From positions 1 through 37,476 of the forward strand of contig CAMCWK010000030.1 of assembly GCA_945882615.1 (NCBI GenBank): a stretch of DNA of 37,476 nt, read 5' to 3'. The DNA is from Rhizobium sp. Q54. GTDB taxonomy: Bacteria > Pseudomonadota > Alphaproteobacteria > Micropepsales > Micropepsaceae. Under the pieces are notes generated by a model, which was not told the origin of the DNA, searched no databases, and saw nothing but the letters and a program-made list of their open reading frames with translations. Position numbers and translations under genes: made by a program. Positions 21,523-30,695 of the stretch are shown here, piece by piece (position 1 is the stretch's first letter; each line of letters opens with the position of its first letter).

Positions 21523-23435
21523 CCGGCGAGCTGGGCCAGCTCGCGGTCTGCTTCGCGCTGGCTCTGTCGCTGGTGATGGCCGGCGCCGGGCTGCTGGGCG
21601 CACGCGCCGATCAGGCGGCTGCTCGCAGCATCGCCAATGGCGCGGCCATGGGCATGCTGGTGTTTGTGGCGCTGGCCTTCGGCGTTCTCACCTATGCCTT
21701 TGTCGTATCGGATTTTTCGATTGCGCTGGTGGCCAACCATTCCCACACCAGCAAACCGCTGATCTACAAGATCAGCGGCGTATGGGGAAACCATGAAGGC
21801 TCCATGCTGCTCTGGGTGCTGGTGCTGGCGATCTATGCCGCGTTGGTGGCGGGCTTGCAGCGCGGCGGCGAGCGGCTCACCAGCGCCTCGCTGGGGGTCC
21901 AGGGTTTGCTGGCCGCCGCCTTCTTTCTCTTTCTTCTCTTCACCTCCAATCCTTTTGGGCGGCTCGACCCCGCGCCATTCGAGGGCGCCGGCCTGACGCC
22001 GCTGCTCCAGGATATCGGCCTGGCGATACATCCCCCCATGCTCTATGCGGGTTATGTCGGCCTGTCGGCCTCTTTTGCCTATGCCGCCGCTGCGTTGATG
22101 GTGGGCGAAGAGGGCTGGACCCGGGCGGCGCGCCCTTTCATGCTGATCGCCTGGATCGCGCTGACCTGCGGCATGGCGCTGGGATCCTGGTGGGCCTATT
22201 ACGAACTGGGCTGGGGCGGCTTCTGGTTCTGGGATCCGGTGGAAAATGCCTCGCTGATGCCCTGGCTGATCGCCACCGCGCTGCTGCATTCGGCTTTGGC
22301 CACGGAAAAAAGCGGCGCCTTCCGCACCTGGACATTGCTGCTGGCGATCGGCGGATTTTCCATGTCGCTGATCGGCACCTTCCTGGTGCGCTCCGGCCTG
22401 ACCTCATCGGTTCATGCCTTTGCCAGCGATCCCACGCGCGGCTTCTTCATCATGATCCTGATCGCGCTGGCGATCGGCGGGGCGCTGGCGCTGTTCGCCT
22501 GGCGCGCGCCGACGCTCAAGGGCGGCGCCGCGTTCGAGCCGGTCAGCCGCGAGACCACGCTGCTGCTCAACAACGTCTTTTTGATTGCATCCTGTGCCTG
22601 CGTCTTTGTCGGAACGCTCTATCCGCTGGTGCTCGAAGCGTTCAACGGCACCAAGATTTCGGTGGGGCCGCCCTATTATGCCCTGACCTTCGCGCCGATC
22701 TTCTTTGCCCTGCTGCTGCTGGTGCCGCTGGGTCCCAGGCTGGGATGGAAGCGCGGCGATCTTAAAGCCGCCTGGCGCTCGCTCTATCCCGCGCTGGGTC
22801 TGGCGGTGATCGCGGCGGTGACGGTGCTGGCCATCATCACGCCGCGCAGCGTGGTCGCCGCCATGGCCTTCGCCGTCGCAGGCTGGCTGATTGGGGCCTC
22901 GATCCTGGACCTGCGCCGCCGCAAGGGCGCGCGCGCGTCGGCATTTGCCGCCGCGCTGGCGCATGCCGGTCTGGGTGTGACCCTTCTGGGCGTGACAGGC
23001 ACCACCGCCTGGCGCAGCGAGGCGCTGACGGTGATGGCGCCGGGCGAGACGATCGTGGTGGGGCCCTACACCTTGCGCTTCGATGGCGTGACCGAGGTGA
23101 CAGGTCCCAACTATGTCGCAGACCGCGGCCATATCGCGCTGATGGACGGCGGCAAGGTGAAAGCCATGCTGCGGCCGGAACAGCGCTTCTATACCGCCGA
23201 GGGCCAGTCGGTCAGCGACACCGCCATCCGCACCACGGGCTTGCGCGATCTGTATCTGGCGCTGGGCGACAATCGCGGCGGTGGGCGTTATGCCGTCCGT
23301 GTCTATGTTTCCCCGTTGGCGCCGCTGATCTGGCTGGGCGCGCTGGTGATGGCGCTGGGCGGAATGCTGAGCCTGGGGGGGCGGCTGCGGGCCGGTGCGC
23401 GGGCGCCGGTCGCCGAAGCCGTCGCCGCGGAATGA
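21519..23435 (+). CDS. ccmF: Cytochrome c heme lyase subunit CcmF
   Basis: Integral membrane component of the heme ligation complex that attaches heme to the CxxCH motif of apocytochromes c. The 638-residue protein has more than ten hydrophobic segments, the WGNHEGSMLLW motif (89-99), and the tryptophan-rich WWD domain WGGFWFWDPVENASLMPW (232-249) facing the periplasm, flanked by conserved histidines such as in HPPMLYAGYVG (171-181). The C-terminal periplasmic loop with TGPNYVADRGHIAL is typical. Start and stop overlap ccmE and ccmH by 4 bases each. Confidence 0.95.
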   Translation: MTGELGQLAVCFALALSLVMAGAGLLGARADQAAARSIANGAAMGMLVFVALAFGVLTYAFVVSDFSIALVANHSHTSKPLIYKISGVWGNHEGSMLLWVLVLAIYAALVAGLQRGGERLTSASLGVQGLLAAAFFLFLLFTSNPFGRLDPAPFEGAGLTPLLQDIGLAIHPPMLYAGYVGLSASFAYAAAALMVGEEGWTRAARPFMLIAWIALTCGMALGSWWAYYELGWGGFWFWDPVENASLMPWLIATALLHSALATEKSGAFRTWTLLLAIGGFSMSLIGTFLVRSGLTSSVHAFASDPTRGFFIMILIALAIGGALALFAWRAPTLKGGAAFEPVSRETTLLLNNVFLIASCACVFVGTLYPLVLEAFNGTKISVGPPYYALTFAPIFFALLLLVPLGPRLGWKRGDLKAAWRSLYPALGLAVIAAVTVLAIITPRSVVAAMAFAVAGWLIGASILDLRRRKGARASAFAAALAHAGLGVTLLGVTGTTAWRSEALTVMAPGETIVVGPYTLRFDGVTEVTGPNYVADRGHIALMDGGKVKAMLRPEQRFYTAEGQSVSDTAIRTTGLRDLYLALGDNRGGGRYAVRVYVSPLAPLIWLGALVMALGGMLSLGGRLRAGARAPVAEAVAAE

Positions 23436-23854
23436 CGAAATCGCTTTTCCTTTTCCTGATGCTGATGGCAGCCGCCCCCGTTGCCGCGCAGAGCCCTGCG
23501 TCATCCGGAGCTGTTTCGGTCGGCATGTCCTTTTCCGATCCCGCGATGGAAGCGCGCGCCCGCAATCTGCAGCGCCAGCTGCGCTGTCTGGTGTGTCAGG
23601 GCGAAAGCATCGATGAATCCAATTCGCCCCTGGCGGGCGATCTGCGCCGTCTGGTGCGCGAACAGATGGTGGCGGGAAAAACCGATGCCGAGATTCAGGA
23701 TTTCCTGGTGGCGCGGTATGGCGATTTCATCCTGATGAAGCCGCCGGTTCAGCCCAACACCTGGCTGCTGTGGCTGGCGCCCTTTCTGGTGCTGGGCGGG
23801 GCCGGGGCGGTGGCCTGGATTACGGTGAAAAAGGCTGCTGCACGAGCCGCTTAA
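23432..23854 (+). CDS. ccmH: Cytochrome c maturation thioredoxin-like protein CcmH (CycL)
   Basis: Keeps apocytochrome c cysteines reduced during heme attachment. The 140-residue protein has a signal peptide (to about residue 20), the redox motif RCLVCQ with Cys52 and Cys55 in a three-helix bundle, the conserved DLRRLVREQMVAGKTDAEIQDFLVARYGDFILMKPP-type stretch, and one C-terminal membrane anchor (about 108-130). It is the short form lacking a fused CcmI part. It overlaps ccmF as ATGA. No ccmG or ccmI is linked to it in this window, so those must be elsewhere. Confidence 0.93.
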   Translation: MTKSLFLFLMLMAAAPVAAQSPASSGAVSVGMSFSDPAMEARARNLQRQLRCLVCQGESIDESNSPLAGDLRRLVREQMVAGKTDAEIQDFLVARYGDFILMKPPVQPNTWLLWLAPFLVLGGAGAVAWITVKKAAARAA

Positions 23855-23855
23855 C

Positions 23856-23877
23856 AAGATTACTATTATGTAATCTT
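23856..23877. promoter_or_regulatory. AT-rich perfect palindrome between ccmH and degP
   Basis: AAGATTAC (23856-23863), 6-base spacer, GTAATCTT (23870-23877), beginning 2 bases after the ccmH stop. It is AT-rich, lacks a T tail and sits 77 bases ahead of the degP start, so it suits an operator better than a terminator. A second, looser pair GACATA (23881-23886) and TATGTC (23907-23912) follows. Confidence 0.4.
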
Positions 23878-23953
23878 CAAGACATATTCCGGCCATGCTG
23901 GGCCTGTATGTCATGCTCCAACTAGGCCCCGAAGGCCGTCCCAAGGAGCTCCC

Positions 23954-25549
23954 ATGCAAGATCCCAAGAACACCCCGAACACGCCCCCGCCTGGCTCTGG
24001 CCTCTTTTCCCGTTTGCCCAAGCCCAGCCTGCGTCAGCGCCGCCTGATCGCCATGACCACCGCCGCGTCTTTTGTCGTGGTGGGCCTTGGCGCCTTCGCG
24101 CTGTTGCCGCCGGTCCAGAATGCCAAGACCGACGCGCCGGTCATGATGGCCCAGAACGTGGCGCCACGCGCCACGCCCCGCATGCTGGAAAGCGCGCCCT
24201 TCAGCTTCGCCGATCTGGTGGAGCGTGTCAGCCCCGCCGTGGTCGCGATCAAGTCGGAGACCTCGTCCAGCGACAGTGAAATGCCGGACAATATCCCGCA
24301 GCAGTTCCGCGACCTGTTCCAGCAGTTCGGCCAGCGCCCGCCGCAGCAGGCGCCGCGCCGGGCGCTCAGCGCAGGTTCGGGCTTCATCATCGACAAGGCC
24401 GGCTATGTCGTCACCAACACCCATGTGGTGGACGCCAGCAAGAAGATCACCGTGATCCTGCCCGACAAGCGCGAATTCGTCGCCAAGCTGGTAGGGACCG
24501 ATCCTGTGACCGACGTCGCGCTGCTCAAGATTGACAGCGGCAAGCCGCTGCCGTTTGTCGATTTCGGTGACGACAAGCGCCTTCGCGTCGGCGACTGGGT
24601 GGTTGCGGTGGGCAATCCCTTCGGCCTTTCCAATTCGGTGACCGCGGGCATCGTCTCGTCGCTGGGACGCGCCAACCTCGATGGCAGCCAGCAATACACC
24701 AACTTCATCCAGATCGACGCGGCCATCAACCGGGGCAATTCCGGCGGCCCGACTTTCGATCTGCGCGGCCAGGTCATCGGCATGAACTCGATGATCTTCT
24801 CGCCCTCGGGCGGCAGTGTCGGCATCGGCTTCGCCATTCCGGCCAGCCTGATCCATGACGTGGTGGCGCAACTCAAGGACCATGGTCGCGTCAATCGCGG
24901 TTATCTGGGCGTCAACATCCAGAGCGTGACGCCGGAAATCGCCGCCTCGCTCGGCCTCAAGGAAGGCAAGGGAGCGTTGGTGGCCGAAGTGGTGGCCAGC
25001 GGTCCCGCCGCCAAGGCCGGCTTCGAACAGGGTGATATCATCACCGCCATCAACGGCCAGCCGGTCGAGGATTCCACCGACCTCACCCGCAAGGTGGCGG
25101 GGGTGCCGTCCGGCAGTGTGGCGACCTTCTCGGTCAGCCGCAGCGGCAAGCCGTCGGATATCAAGGTCACTATCGGTTCGCGCCCAGATGAGCGGGTGGC
25201 TTCGGCCGCGCCGACCGGAAAGGGCGCGGCGCCGGCAGCCAGCACCACGGCCGCCGGTCTGGCGCTTTCGTCGCTCACCCCTGAGACCAAGCGCAGCTTC
25301 AATGTCGGCGACAATGTCACCAGCGGCGCGGTGATCACCAAGGTGGATGCCGACAGCGACGCCGCCGAAAAGGGCCTGCAGGCGGGCGATGTGGTGCTGA
25401 AGATCGGCAACCGCACCGTGCGCACGCCGGCGGACTTCCAGTCCGGCGTGACCGACGCCAAGAAGGGCGGCCGTTCCAGTGTGTTGCTGCTGGTGGCCCG
25501 CACCCAGGGCGGCACGGGCTTCGTCGCCATCGACATCGAGAAGTCGTGA
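23954..25549 (+). CDS. degP: DegP/HtrA-type periplasmic serine protease (Do family)
   Basis: ATP-independent protease/chaperone for misfolded envelope proteins. The 531-residue protein has a basic N-terminal extension and a membrane or uncleaved signal segment at about 33-53, then a trypsin-like domain with the triad His157 (TNTHVVD), Asp187 (VTDVALLKID) and Ser263 (GNSGGP). A Gln-rich linker (FQQFGQRPPQQAPRR, about 121-136) corresponds to the LA loop. Two PDZ domains follow, at about 295-385 (GYLGVNIQSV ... GFEQGDIITAINGQPV) and 435-525 (LQAGDVVLKIGNRTV). An AAGGAG ribosome site lies 8 bases before the ATG. The order ccmEFH-degP-regulator-kinase-glnE is the same as I know from rhizobia and Brucella. 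Confidence 0.95.
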   Translation: MQDPKNTPNTPPPGSGLFSRLPKPSLRQRRLIAMTTAASFVVVGLGAFALLPPVQNAKTDAPVMMAQNVAPRATPRMLESAPFSFADLVERVSPAVVAIKSETSSSDSEMPDNIPQQFRDLFQQFGQRPPQQAPRRALSAGSGFIIDKAGYVVTNTHVVDASKKITVILPDKREFVAKLVGTDPVTDVALLKIDSGKPLPFVDFGDDKRLRVGDWVVAVGNPFGLSNSVTAGIVSSLGRANLDGSQQYTNFIQIDAAINRGNSGGPTFDLRGQVIGMNSMIFSPSGGSVGIGFAIPASLIHDVVAQLKDHGRVNRGYLGVNIQSVTPEIAASLGLKEGKGALVAEVVASGPAAKAGFEQGDIITAINGQPVEDSTDLTRKVAGVPSGSVATFSVSRSGKPSDIKVTIGSRPDERVASAAPTGKGAAPAASTTAAGLALSSLTPETKRSFNVGDNVTSGAVITKVDADSDAAEKGLQAGDVVLKIGNRTVRTPADFQSGVTDAKKGGRSSVLLLVARTQGGTGFVAIDIEKS

Positions 25550-25555
25550 TGAGCC

Positions 25556-25579
25556 GGCGCGGGCCGACAGGTCCGCGCC
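25556..25579 (+). terminator. Terminator-like hairpin between degP and the response regulator
   Basis: GGCGCGGGCC (25556-25565), loop GACA, GGTCCGCGCC (25570-25579): ten pairs with one G-T wobble, followed by CTTCATTGTT. It could terminate or attenuate degP transcripts before the regulator gene. Confidence 0.6.
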
Positions 25580-25610
25580 CTTCATTGTTCAGCATTTGTC
25601 GGGAGAGTGA

Positions 25611-26285
25611 ATGCGAATTCTCGTAGTCGAAGACGATCTGGAAGCGCAGCGTTATCTGGTGCAGGGCTTGAAGGAGTCCGGCCATGTGGTGGACGAGGCT
25701 TCCGACGGCGAGACCGGCCTGTCGCTGTCCTTGTCGCGATCCTATGACGTGGCGATCATTGACCGCATGCTGCCCAAGATGGACGGCCTGAAGGTGGTGG
25801 CCGAAATGCGCGAGCACGGCAACTCCACGCCGGTGTTGTTCCTGTCCGCTCTGTCCGAGGTGGACGACCGGGTGAAGGGGTTGAAAGCTGGCGGCGATGA
25901 CTATCTCGCCAAGCCTTACGCCTTTGTCGAACTGCTGGCGCGGATTGACGCGTTGCTGCGCCGCCGGGCGCCGGCGGGTGTCAAGACGCGACTGGGCGTG
26001 GGCGATCTGGAGCTGGACCTTCTCACCCGCGCCGCCAAGCGCAGCGGCACCGACATCGAATTGCAGCCGCGTGAATTCCGCCTGCTGGAATATCTGATGC
26101 GCCATGCCGGCCAGGTGGTGACCCGCACCATGCTGCTGGAAAGCGTGTGGGAATATCACTTCGATCCCCAGACCAATGTGATCGATGTGCATATCAGCCG
26201 CCTCAGGGCAAAGATCGACAAGGGCTTCCAGGCGCCATTGCTGCATACGGTGCGGGGCGCGGGTTACATGATCCGTGCCCATTAA
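25611..26285 (+). CDS. OmpR-family response regulator linked to degP
   Basis: A 224-residue regulator with a receiver domain (acidic pair EDD 7-9, phosphoacceptor Asp51 in DRMLPKMDG, Ser79, Lys101 in AKPY) and a winged-helix DNA-binding domain (IELQPREFRLLEYLMRHAGQVVTR ... LLHTVRGAGYMIR). It has a GGGAGAG ribosome site 4-5 bases before the ATG and is followed after 25 bases by its kinase. In alphaproteobacteria this regulator sits regularly between degP and glnE; its signal is not known to me. Control of degP is a plausible inference from position. Confidence 0.92.
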   Translation: MRILVVEDDLEAQRYLVQGLKESGHVVDEASDGETGLSLSLSRSYDVAIIDRMLPKMDGLKVVAEMREHGNSTPVLFLSALSEVDDRVKGLKAGGDDYLAKPYAFVELLARIDALLRRRAPAGVKTRLGVGDLELDLLTRAAKRSGTDIELQPREFRLLEYLMRHAGQVVTRTMLLESVWEYHFDPQTNVIDVHISRLRAKIDKGFQAPLLHTVRGAGYMIRAH

Positions 26286-26310
26286 ACCCAAAATCGGCTA
26301 GGGCGCGCAG

Positions 26311-27732
26311 ATGCGCACCGGCCACCTGCTCAGGACCCAGGCATTCCGCATTGTGCTGGCCTATGTGCTGCTGTTCGCCTTTTCGGTGACGGCGCTTCTG
26401 GCCTTCACCTACTGGAATACCGTGCGGACCCTGGACGGGCAGACCGACCAGATCGTCGCCGCCGAAATCACCGGCCTGGCCGAGCAGTATCGGAATCTGG
26501 GGCTTCGGGGCCTGGCCGAAACGGTGCGCAGCCGTTCCACCCATGGCGGCGAGGCGCTGTATCTTCTGACCGACAGTCAGCGCCGACCGATCGCCGGCAA
26601 TCTGGATTCCTGGCCGCAGACAGTGGTGACGGCCGAGAATTTTGTCGAGTTCGATTATGAGCGTCCGGTGGACGGCAGGCTGGAAACACGCCGTGCCCGC
26701 GGCCGCATGCTGCCGGTAACGGGCGGCTTTGTCCTTCTGGTCGCACAGGACGTGCATGAACGCTTTCTCACCACCCGCATGTTCACCACCACCTTGCCCT
26801 GGACGGTGGGGCTGATCCTGGTGCTGGGCCTTCTGGGTGGGGCGCTGATGAGCCGCAACATGCTGCGGCGTCTGGACATCATCAACCGCACCAGCGGCGA
26901 GATCATGGCCGGCAATCTGACACGGCGCGTGCCGCTGACCGGCTCGGGCGATGAGTTCGACATGCTGGCGGAAAATCTCAACCGCATGCTGGACCGCATC
27001 GAGCGGCTGATGCGCGGGATGCGCGAAGTGACGGATTCGGTGGCCCACGACCTGCGCACACCCCTCAACCGCCTGCGCAACCGCCTGGAGGAATCCGCGA
27101 TGCGGCTGAATGCGAGCGGGACGCGCAGCAAGGAAGAGATGGCGGTGGAGTTTGAGCGCGCCATCGCCGAAACCGACCAGCTGATCGGCACATTCAATGC
27201 CCTGCTGCTGATTGCCGAGACCGATGCCGGCACCACGCGGGCGGCAATGACGGCGCTGGACCTGTCCTCGGTCGCCGCTGACGTCACCGAACTGTATGAG
27301 CCGCTGGCGGAGGAGCGCCGGGTCACCTTGACCCTGGAGCCGTCGGGTGATGTCGCGGTGGAAGGCAATCGCAGCCTGATCGCCCAGGCGCTGGCCAATC
27401 TGGTGGACAATGCCATCAAATATACCCCGGCAGGCGGCCATGTGCGGATCGGCACGGCGGTCGGACCGGCGGGCGTGGATCTGTGGGTCAGCGACAGCGG
27501 GCCTGGCATCGCGCGCGAGGACCGGGCGCGGGTGGTCGACCGTTTCGTGCGGCTGGAAGCCAGCCGCAACTCGCCCGGCACGGGTCTGGGCCTCTCGCTG
27601 GTGGCGGCGGTGGCGCATTTCCACAATGCCGCGCTGGTGCTGGAAGACAATGTCCCCACCGGGCTGAAGGCGATCCTGCGTTTCCCCAAGGCCGCCTTGC
27701 GCGCATCGCCTCTCAAAAGCGCTGCGGAGTAG
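26311..27732 (+). CDS. HAMP-containing sensor histidine kinase linked to degP
   Basis: Partner of the preceding regulator, 473 residues. First membrane helix at about 13-33, a periplasmic domain of about 125 residues, second helix at about 160-182, HAMP domain to about 235 ([24 protein letters not shown]), H box with His246 in [18 protein letters not shown], and an ATP-binding domain with [24 protein letters not shown] and GTGLGLSLV. All phosphotransfer residues are present. The stop is 25 bases before the glnE start, so read-through into glnE is possible. Confidence 0.92.
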   Translation: MRTGHLLRTQAFRIVLAYVLLFAFSVTALLAFTYWNTVRTLDGQTDQIVAAEITGLAEQYRNLGLRGLAETVRSRSTHGGEALYLLTDSQRRPIAGNLDSWPQTVVTAENFVEFDYERPVDGRLETRRARGRMLPVTGGFVLLVAQDVHERFLTTRMFTTTLPWTVGLILVLGLLGGALMSRNMLRRLDIINRTSGEIMAGNLTRRVPLTGSGDEFDMLAENLNRMLDRIERLMRGMREVTDSVAHDLRTPLNRLRNRLEESAMRLNASGTRSKEEMAVEFERAIAETDQLIGTFNALLLIAETDAGTTRAAMTALDLSSVAADVTELYEPLAEERRVTLTLEPSGDVAVEGNRSLIAQALANLVDNAIKYTPAGGHVRIGTAVGPAGVDLWVSDSGPGIAREDRARVVDRFVRLEASRNSPGTGLGLSLVAAVAHFHNAALVLEDNVPTGLKAILRFPKAALRASPLKSAAE

Positions 27733-27757
27733 GCGGCCGTCCGGCTAGAGTGCCGCG

Positions 27758-30616
27758 ATGCTTCGCGTTCCTCCCCTGCCGTTTGATACCGACCGCGCCG
27801 CCCGCATCCGCGAAGCGCTGGCGGAGCGTGGTTTCGTCCGTGACGAACCCTTGTTGGCATCGGTGTTCGGCAACAGCGCCTTCCTGGGACGGCTGGCGCT
27901 GCGCGAGACGGCCAGCCTGGGGGACTATTTCACCGCCGGGCCTGAAACGGTCCTGAACGCGGCGATCGCGCAGGGCGAAGCGGTGGCGGCCGCCGACAGC
28001 GAGGCCCGCGCCATGGCCGAGCTGCGCATCGCCAAGCGCCGCGCCGCGCTGGCCATCGCCATGGCCGATATCGAGGGGCGCTGGGACGTCAACAGAGTCA
28101 CAGCGGAGCTGAGCCGCTTCGCCGATGCCTGCGTCAGTGGCGCGCTGCGGTTTCTGCTGCGCCAGGAAGCGGAACGGGCGGGCATGGAAGAGCGTGACGG
28201 CGCCCGGCTGGAACAAAGCGCCGGCATGACCGTGCTGGCGATGGGCAAATACGGCGCCCATGAGCTGAACTACTCCAGCGATATCGATCTGGTGGTGTTT
28301 TACGACGCCGAGAAGTTTCCCTTCTCCAAGCGCGGCGACATGCGCGGCGCGGCGGTGGATATCGTGCGGGGCCTTGTCAGGCTGCTCAGTGAAGTCACCA
28401 GCGACGGCTATGTCTTCCGCACCGATCTTCGGCTCAGGCCCGATGCCGGGGCGACCCAGATCGCCATCTCCACCGATGCGGCGCTGGATTACTACGAAGC
28501 CATGGGCCAGAACTGGGAACGCGCCGCCATGATCAAGGCGCGCGCCTGTGCCGGCGATCCCGAGACTGGCGCGATGTTCCTGAAAAATCTCGTGCCCTTC
28601 ATCTGGCGGCGCTATCTGGATTTCGCGGCGATCGAGGACATCCAGTCCATCAAGCGTCAGATTCATGCCCATGTCGGCCATGATGAGATCACGGTGGCGG
28701 GCCACAATATCAAGCTGGGACGCGGCGGCATCCGCGAGATCGAATTCTTCGCCCAGACCCAGCAGTTGATCCTGGGCGGCCGCCATCCGGGCCTGCGCGT
28801 GCCAACAACACAAGGCGCGCTGGATGCGTTGGTGAGCGAAGGGCGGGTGGAGGAGCGGGTCGCCGAAGAGCTCAAGGCCGATTACCGCTATCTGCGCACG
28901 CTCGAACACCGGCTGCAGATGATTGAGGATCAGCAGACCCATACCGTGCCGGGCAGCGAGGTGGAGATTTCCCATCTGGCCTGTTTCATGGGCCATGACA
29001 GCGCGCAGGATTTTCGCGACAGTCTGACCGGCGTGCTGGAAAACGTGCAGAGCCATTATGCCCGCTTGTTCGAAAGCCAGCCCGACCTGACCAGCGCGCA
29101 AGGAAATCTTGTCTTCACCGGTGTCGAGGAAGATCCCGAAACCCTGAAGACACTGGCGGCAATGGGCTTTGCCGACGCCGCCCATGTCTCGGGCGCCATC
29201 CGCGGCTGGCATCACGGCCGCATTCGCGCCATGCGCTCGCAGCGGGCGCGCGAGCTGCTCACCAAGCTGATTCCGGCCATCCTCAAGGCGCTGGGAGGCG
29301 CCGCCGATCCGGACGTCGCTTTCAAGCAGTTCGATCTGTTCCTCTCCAACCTGCCGTCGGGTGTGCAGCTCTTTTCGCTGTTCCTGGCGCGTCCGCAGTT
29401 CCTTGATCTTTTGGCCAGGATTGTGGGCGCCACGCCCAGGCTGGCGACCTACCTGGCGCGCAACCCCGCCATCATGGATGCGCTGCTGGATTCCGATTTT
29501 CTCACCAGTCTGCCGCCACGTCAGCAACTGGATGCGCGCTTTTCCCAATTTGTGGTGGGCAGCTATGAAGAGGTGCTGGACGCGGCGCGGCGCTTCACCC
29601 GCGAGGCGATTTTTCGGGTCGGGGTGCAGATCGTCGAAGGCGCGGCGCGCGCCGATCAGGCCGGGCCCGCTTTGACAGACATTGCCGAAACGGTGATCGC
29701 CAGCCTGCTGCCCAGGGTGGAGAATGAAATGGCCGCTGCCCACGGCCGCATCAAGGGCGCGGGCTTTGTGGTGGTGGCGATGGGCAAGCTGGGGGGGCGG
29801 GAAATGACCGCCAGCTCCGATCTCGACCTGGTGTTCATCTATGATGCGCCGCCCGGCGCGGAAGCCTCCGATGGCGCCAAGCCGCTGTCACCCACGCTCT
29901 ACTTCGCGCGCCTGGCGCAGCGGCTGATCTCGGCCCTGACCACGCCGACCGCGGCGGGTACGCTTTACGAAGTAGACATGCGGCTGCGCCCCACCGGCAA
30001 CAAGGGGCCAGTCGCCGTCTCACTGGAGAGCTTCGCTGCCTATCACGCCAGCGAAAGCTGGACCTGGGAGCATATGGCGCTCACGCGCGGGCGACTGGTG
30101 GCCGGAACGCCGGCGCTCTGCCAGCGGGTGGAAGCGGAAATCCGCCGCCGCCTGACCCAGCCGCGTGATGCCAGCGCCATCGTCAACGATGCGCGCGACA
30201 TGCGCGAAAAAATGGCGCTGACGTTTCCGGGCGCCAACCCCTGGGACCTCAAGCACACGCCGGGCGGGCTGGTGGATATAGAGTTCATCGCCCAGACCCT
30301 GCAGCTGGTGCATGCCCCGACACGGCCGACGGTATTGGATACCAACACCATTGGGGCCCTGATCATGCTGAAAGGCGCGGGCGCGCTCACTACCCAGGAC
30401 GCCGACACATTGATTGCCTCGGCCCGGCTGCAACATGCCCTGACCCAGGTTCTGCGCATCGCGTTGGACGAGACACCGAAAATCGAGGACGCGACATCGG
30501 GCCTCAAAGCCCTGCTGACGCGCGCCGCCGAAGCCGGCAGTTTCACCGACACCCAGAAGCGGTTGGCCGAACTGCAAGGCCAGACGCGGGAAATCTTCAA
30601 ACGATTGTTGAATTAA
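27758..30616 (+). CDS. glnE: Bifunctional glutamine synthetase adenylyltransferase/deadenylylase
   Basis: Adjusts glutamine synthetase activity by attaching and removing AMP, under control of the PII protein. The 952-residue protein has two nucleotidyltransferase halves: the N-terminal deadenylylase with GKYGAHELNYSSDIDLVVFYD (SSDIDL at 173-178) and the C-terminal adenylylase with GKLGGREMTASSDLDLVFIYD (about 670-694). Each is followed by a PII-uridylyltransferase-type helical domain (for example RGGIREIEFFAQTQQL and GGLVDIEFIAQTLQLVHA). Length and order are those of the full enzyme. ATG at 27758 is preferred; its ribosome site is weak. Confidence 0.96.
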   Translation: MLRVPPLPFDTDRAARIREALAERGFVRDEPLLASVFGNSAFLGRLALRETASLGDYFTAGPETVLNAAIAQGEAVAAADSEARAMAELRIAKRRAALAIAMADIEGRWDVNRVTAELSRFADACVSGALRFLLRQEAERAGMEERDGARLEQSAGMTVLAMGKYGAHELNYSSDIDLVVFYDAEKFPFSKRGDMRGAAVDIVRGLVRLLSEVTSDGYVFRTDLRLRPDAGATQIAISTDAALDYYEAMGQNWERAAMIKARACAGDPETGAMFLKNLVPFIWRRYLDFAAIEDIQSIKRQIHAHVGHDEITVAGHNIKLGRGGIREIEFFAQTQQLILGGRHPGLRVPTTQGALDALVSEGRVEERVAEELKADYRYLRTLEHRLQMIEDQQTHTVPGSEVEISHLACFMGHDSAQDFRDSLTGVLENVQSHYARLFESQPDLTSAQGNLVFTGVEEDPETLKTLAAMGFADAAHVSGAIRGWHHGRIRAMRSQRARELLTKLIPAILKALGGAADPDVAFKQFDLFLSNLPSGVQLFSLFLARPQFLDLLARIVGATPRLATYLARNPAIMDALLDSDFLTSLPPRQQLDARFSQFVVGSYEEVLDAARRFTREAIFRVGVQIVEGAARADQAGPALTDIAETVIASLLPRVENEMAAAHGRIKGAGFVVVAMGKLGGREMTASSDLDLVFIYDAPPGAEASDGAKPLSPTLYFARLAQRLISALTTPTAAGTLYEVDMRLRPTGNKGPVAVSLESFAAYHASESWTWEHMALTRGRLVAGTPALCQRVEAEIRRRLTQPRDASAIVNDARDMREKMALTFPGANPWDLKHTPGGLVDIEFIAQTLQLVHAPTRPTVLDTNTIGALIMLKGAGALTTQDADTLIASARLQHALTQVLRIALDETPKIEDATSGLKALLTRAAEAGSFTDTQKRLAELQGQTREIFKRLLN

Positions 30617-30626
30617 ACTCATCACC

Positions 30627-30690
30627 ATGGCCGGGCTCGACCCGGCCATCCAGGAGCCCGTCTCTGGATGGGCGGCTCAGGGCCGCCCAT
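30627..30690. repeat. Composite palindromic element, copy 2 (REP/BIME-like, likely bidirectional terminator)
   Basis: Hairpin A: ATGGCCGGG (30627-30635), 5-base loop, CCCGGCCAT (30641-30649). Hairpin B: ATGGGCGGC (30668-30676), 5-base loop, GCCGCCCAT (30682-30690). They are joined by CCATCCAG (30646-30653) pairing with CTGGATGG (30664-30671). The plan equals that of 3260-3350, but the stem bases differ in a paired manner. It lies between the convergent genes glnE and potA-like. Confidence 0.8.
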
Positions 30691-30695
30691 GGAGG

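Noticed and set aside
23501..25585. 694-codon antisense frame across ccmH and degP
   Set aside because: Spans two certain genes and an intergenic region; low-complexity His/Arg/Gly composition.
25581..25592. TTCATTGTTCAG before the degP-linked regulator as another TTCA box
   Set aside because: The half-sites are 7 bp apart instead of 11, and the segment follows a terminator hairpin as its T-rich tail.
27713..29743. 676-codon antisense frame opposite glnE
   Set aside because: Mirror of glnE; nothing resembles a protein family.
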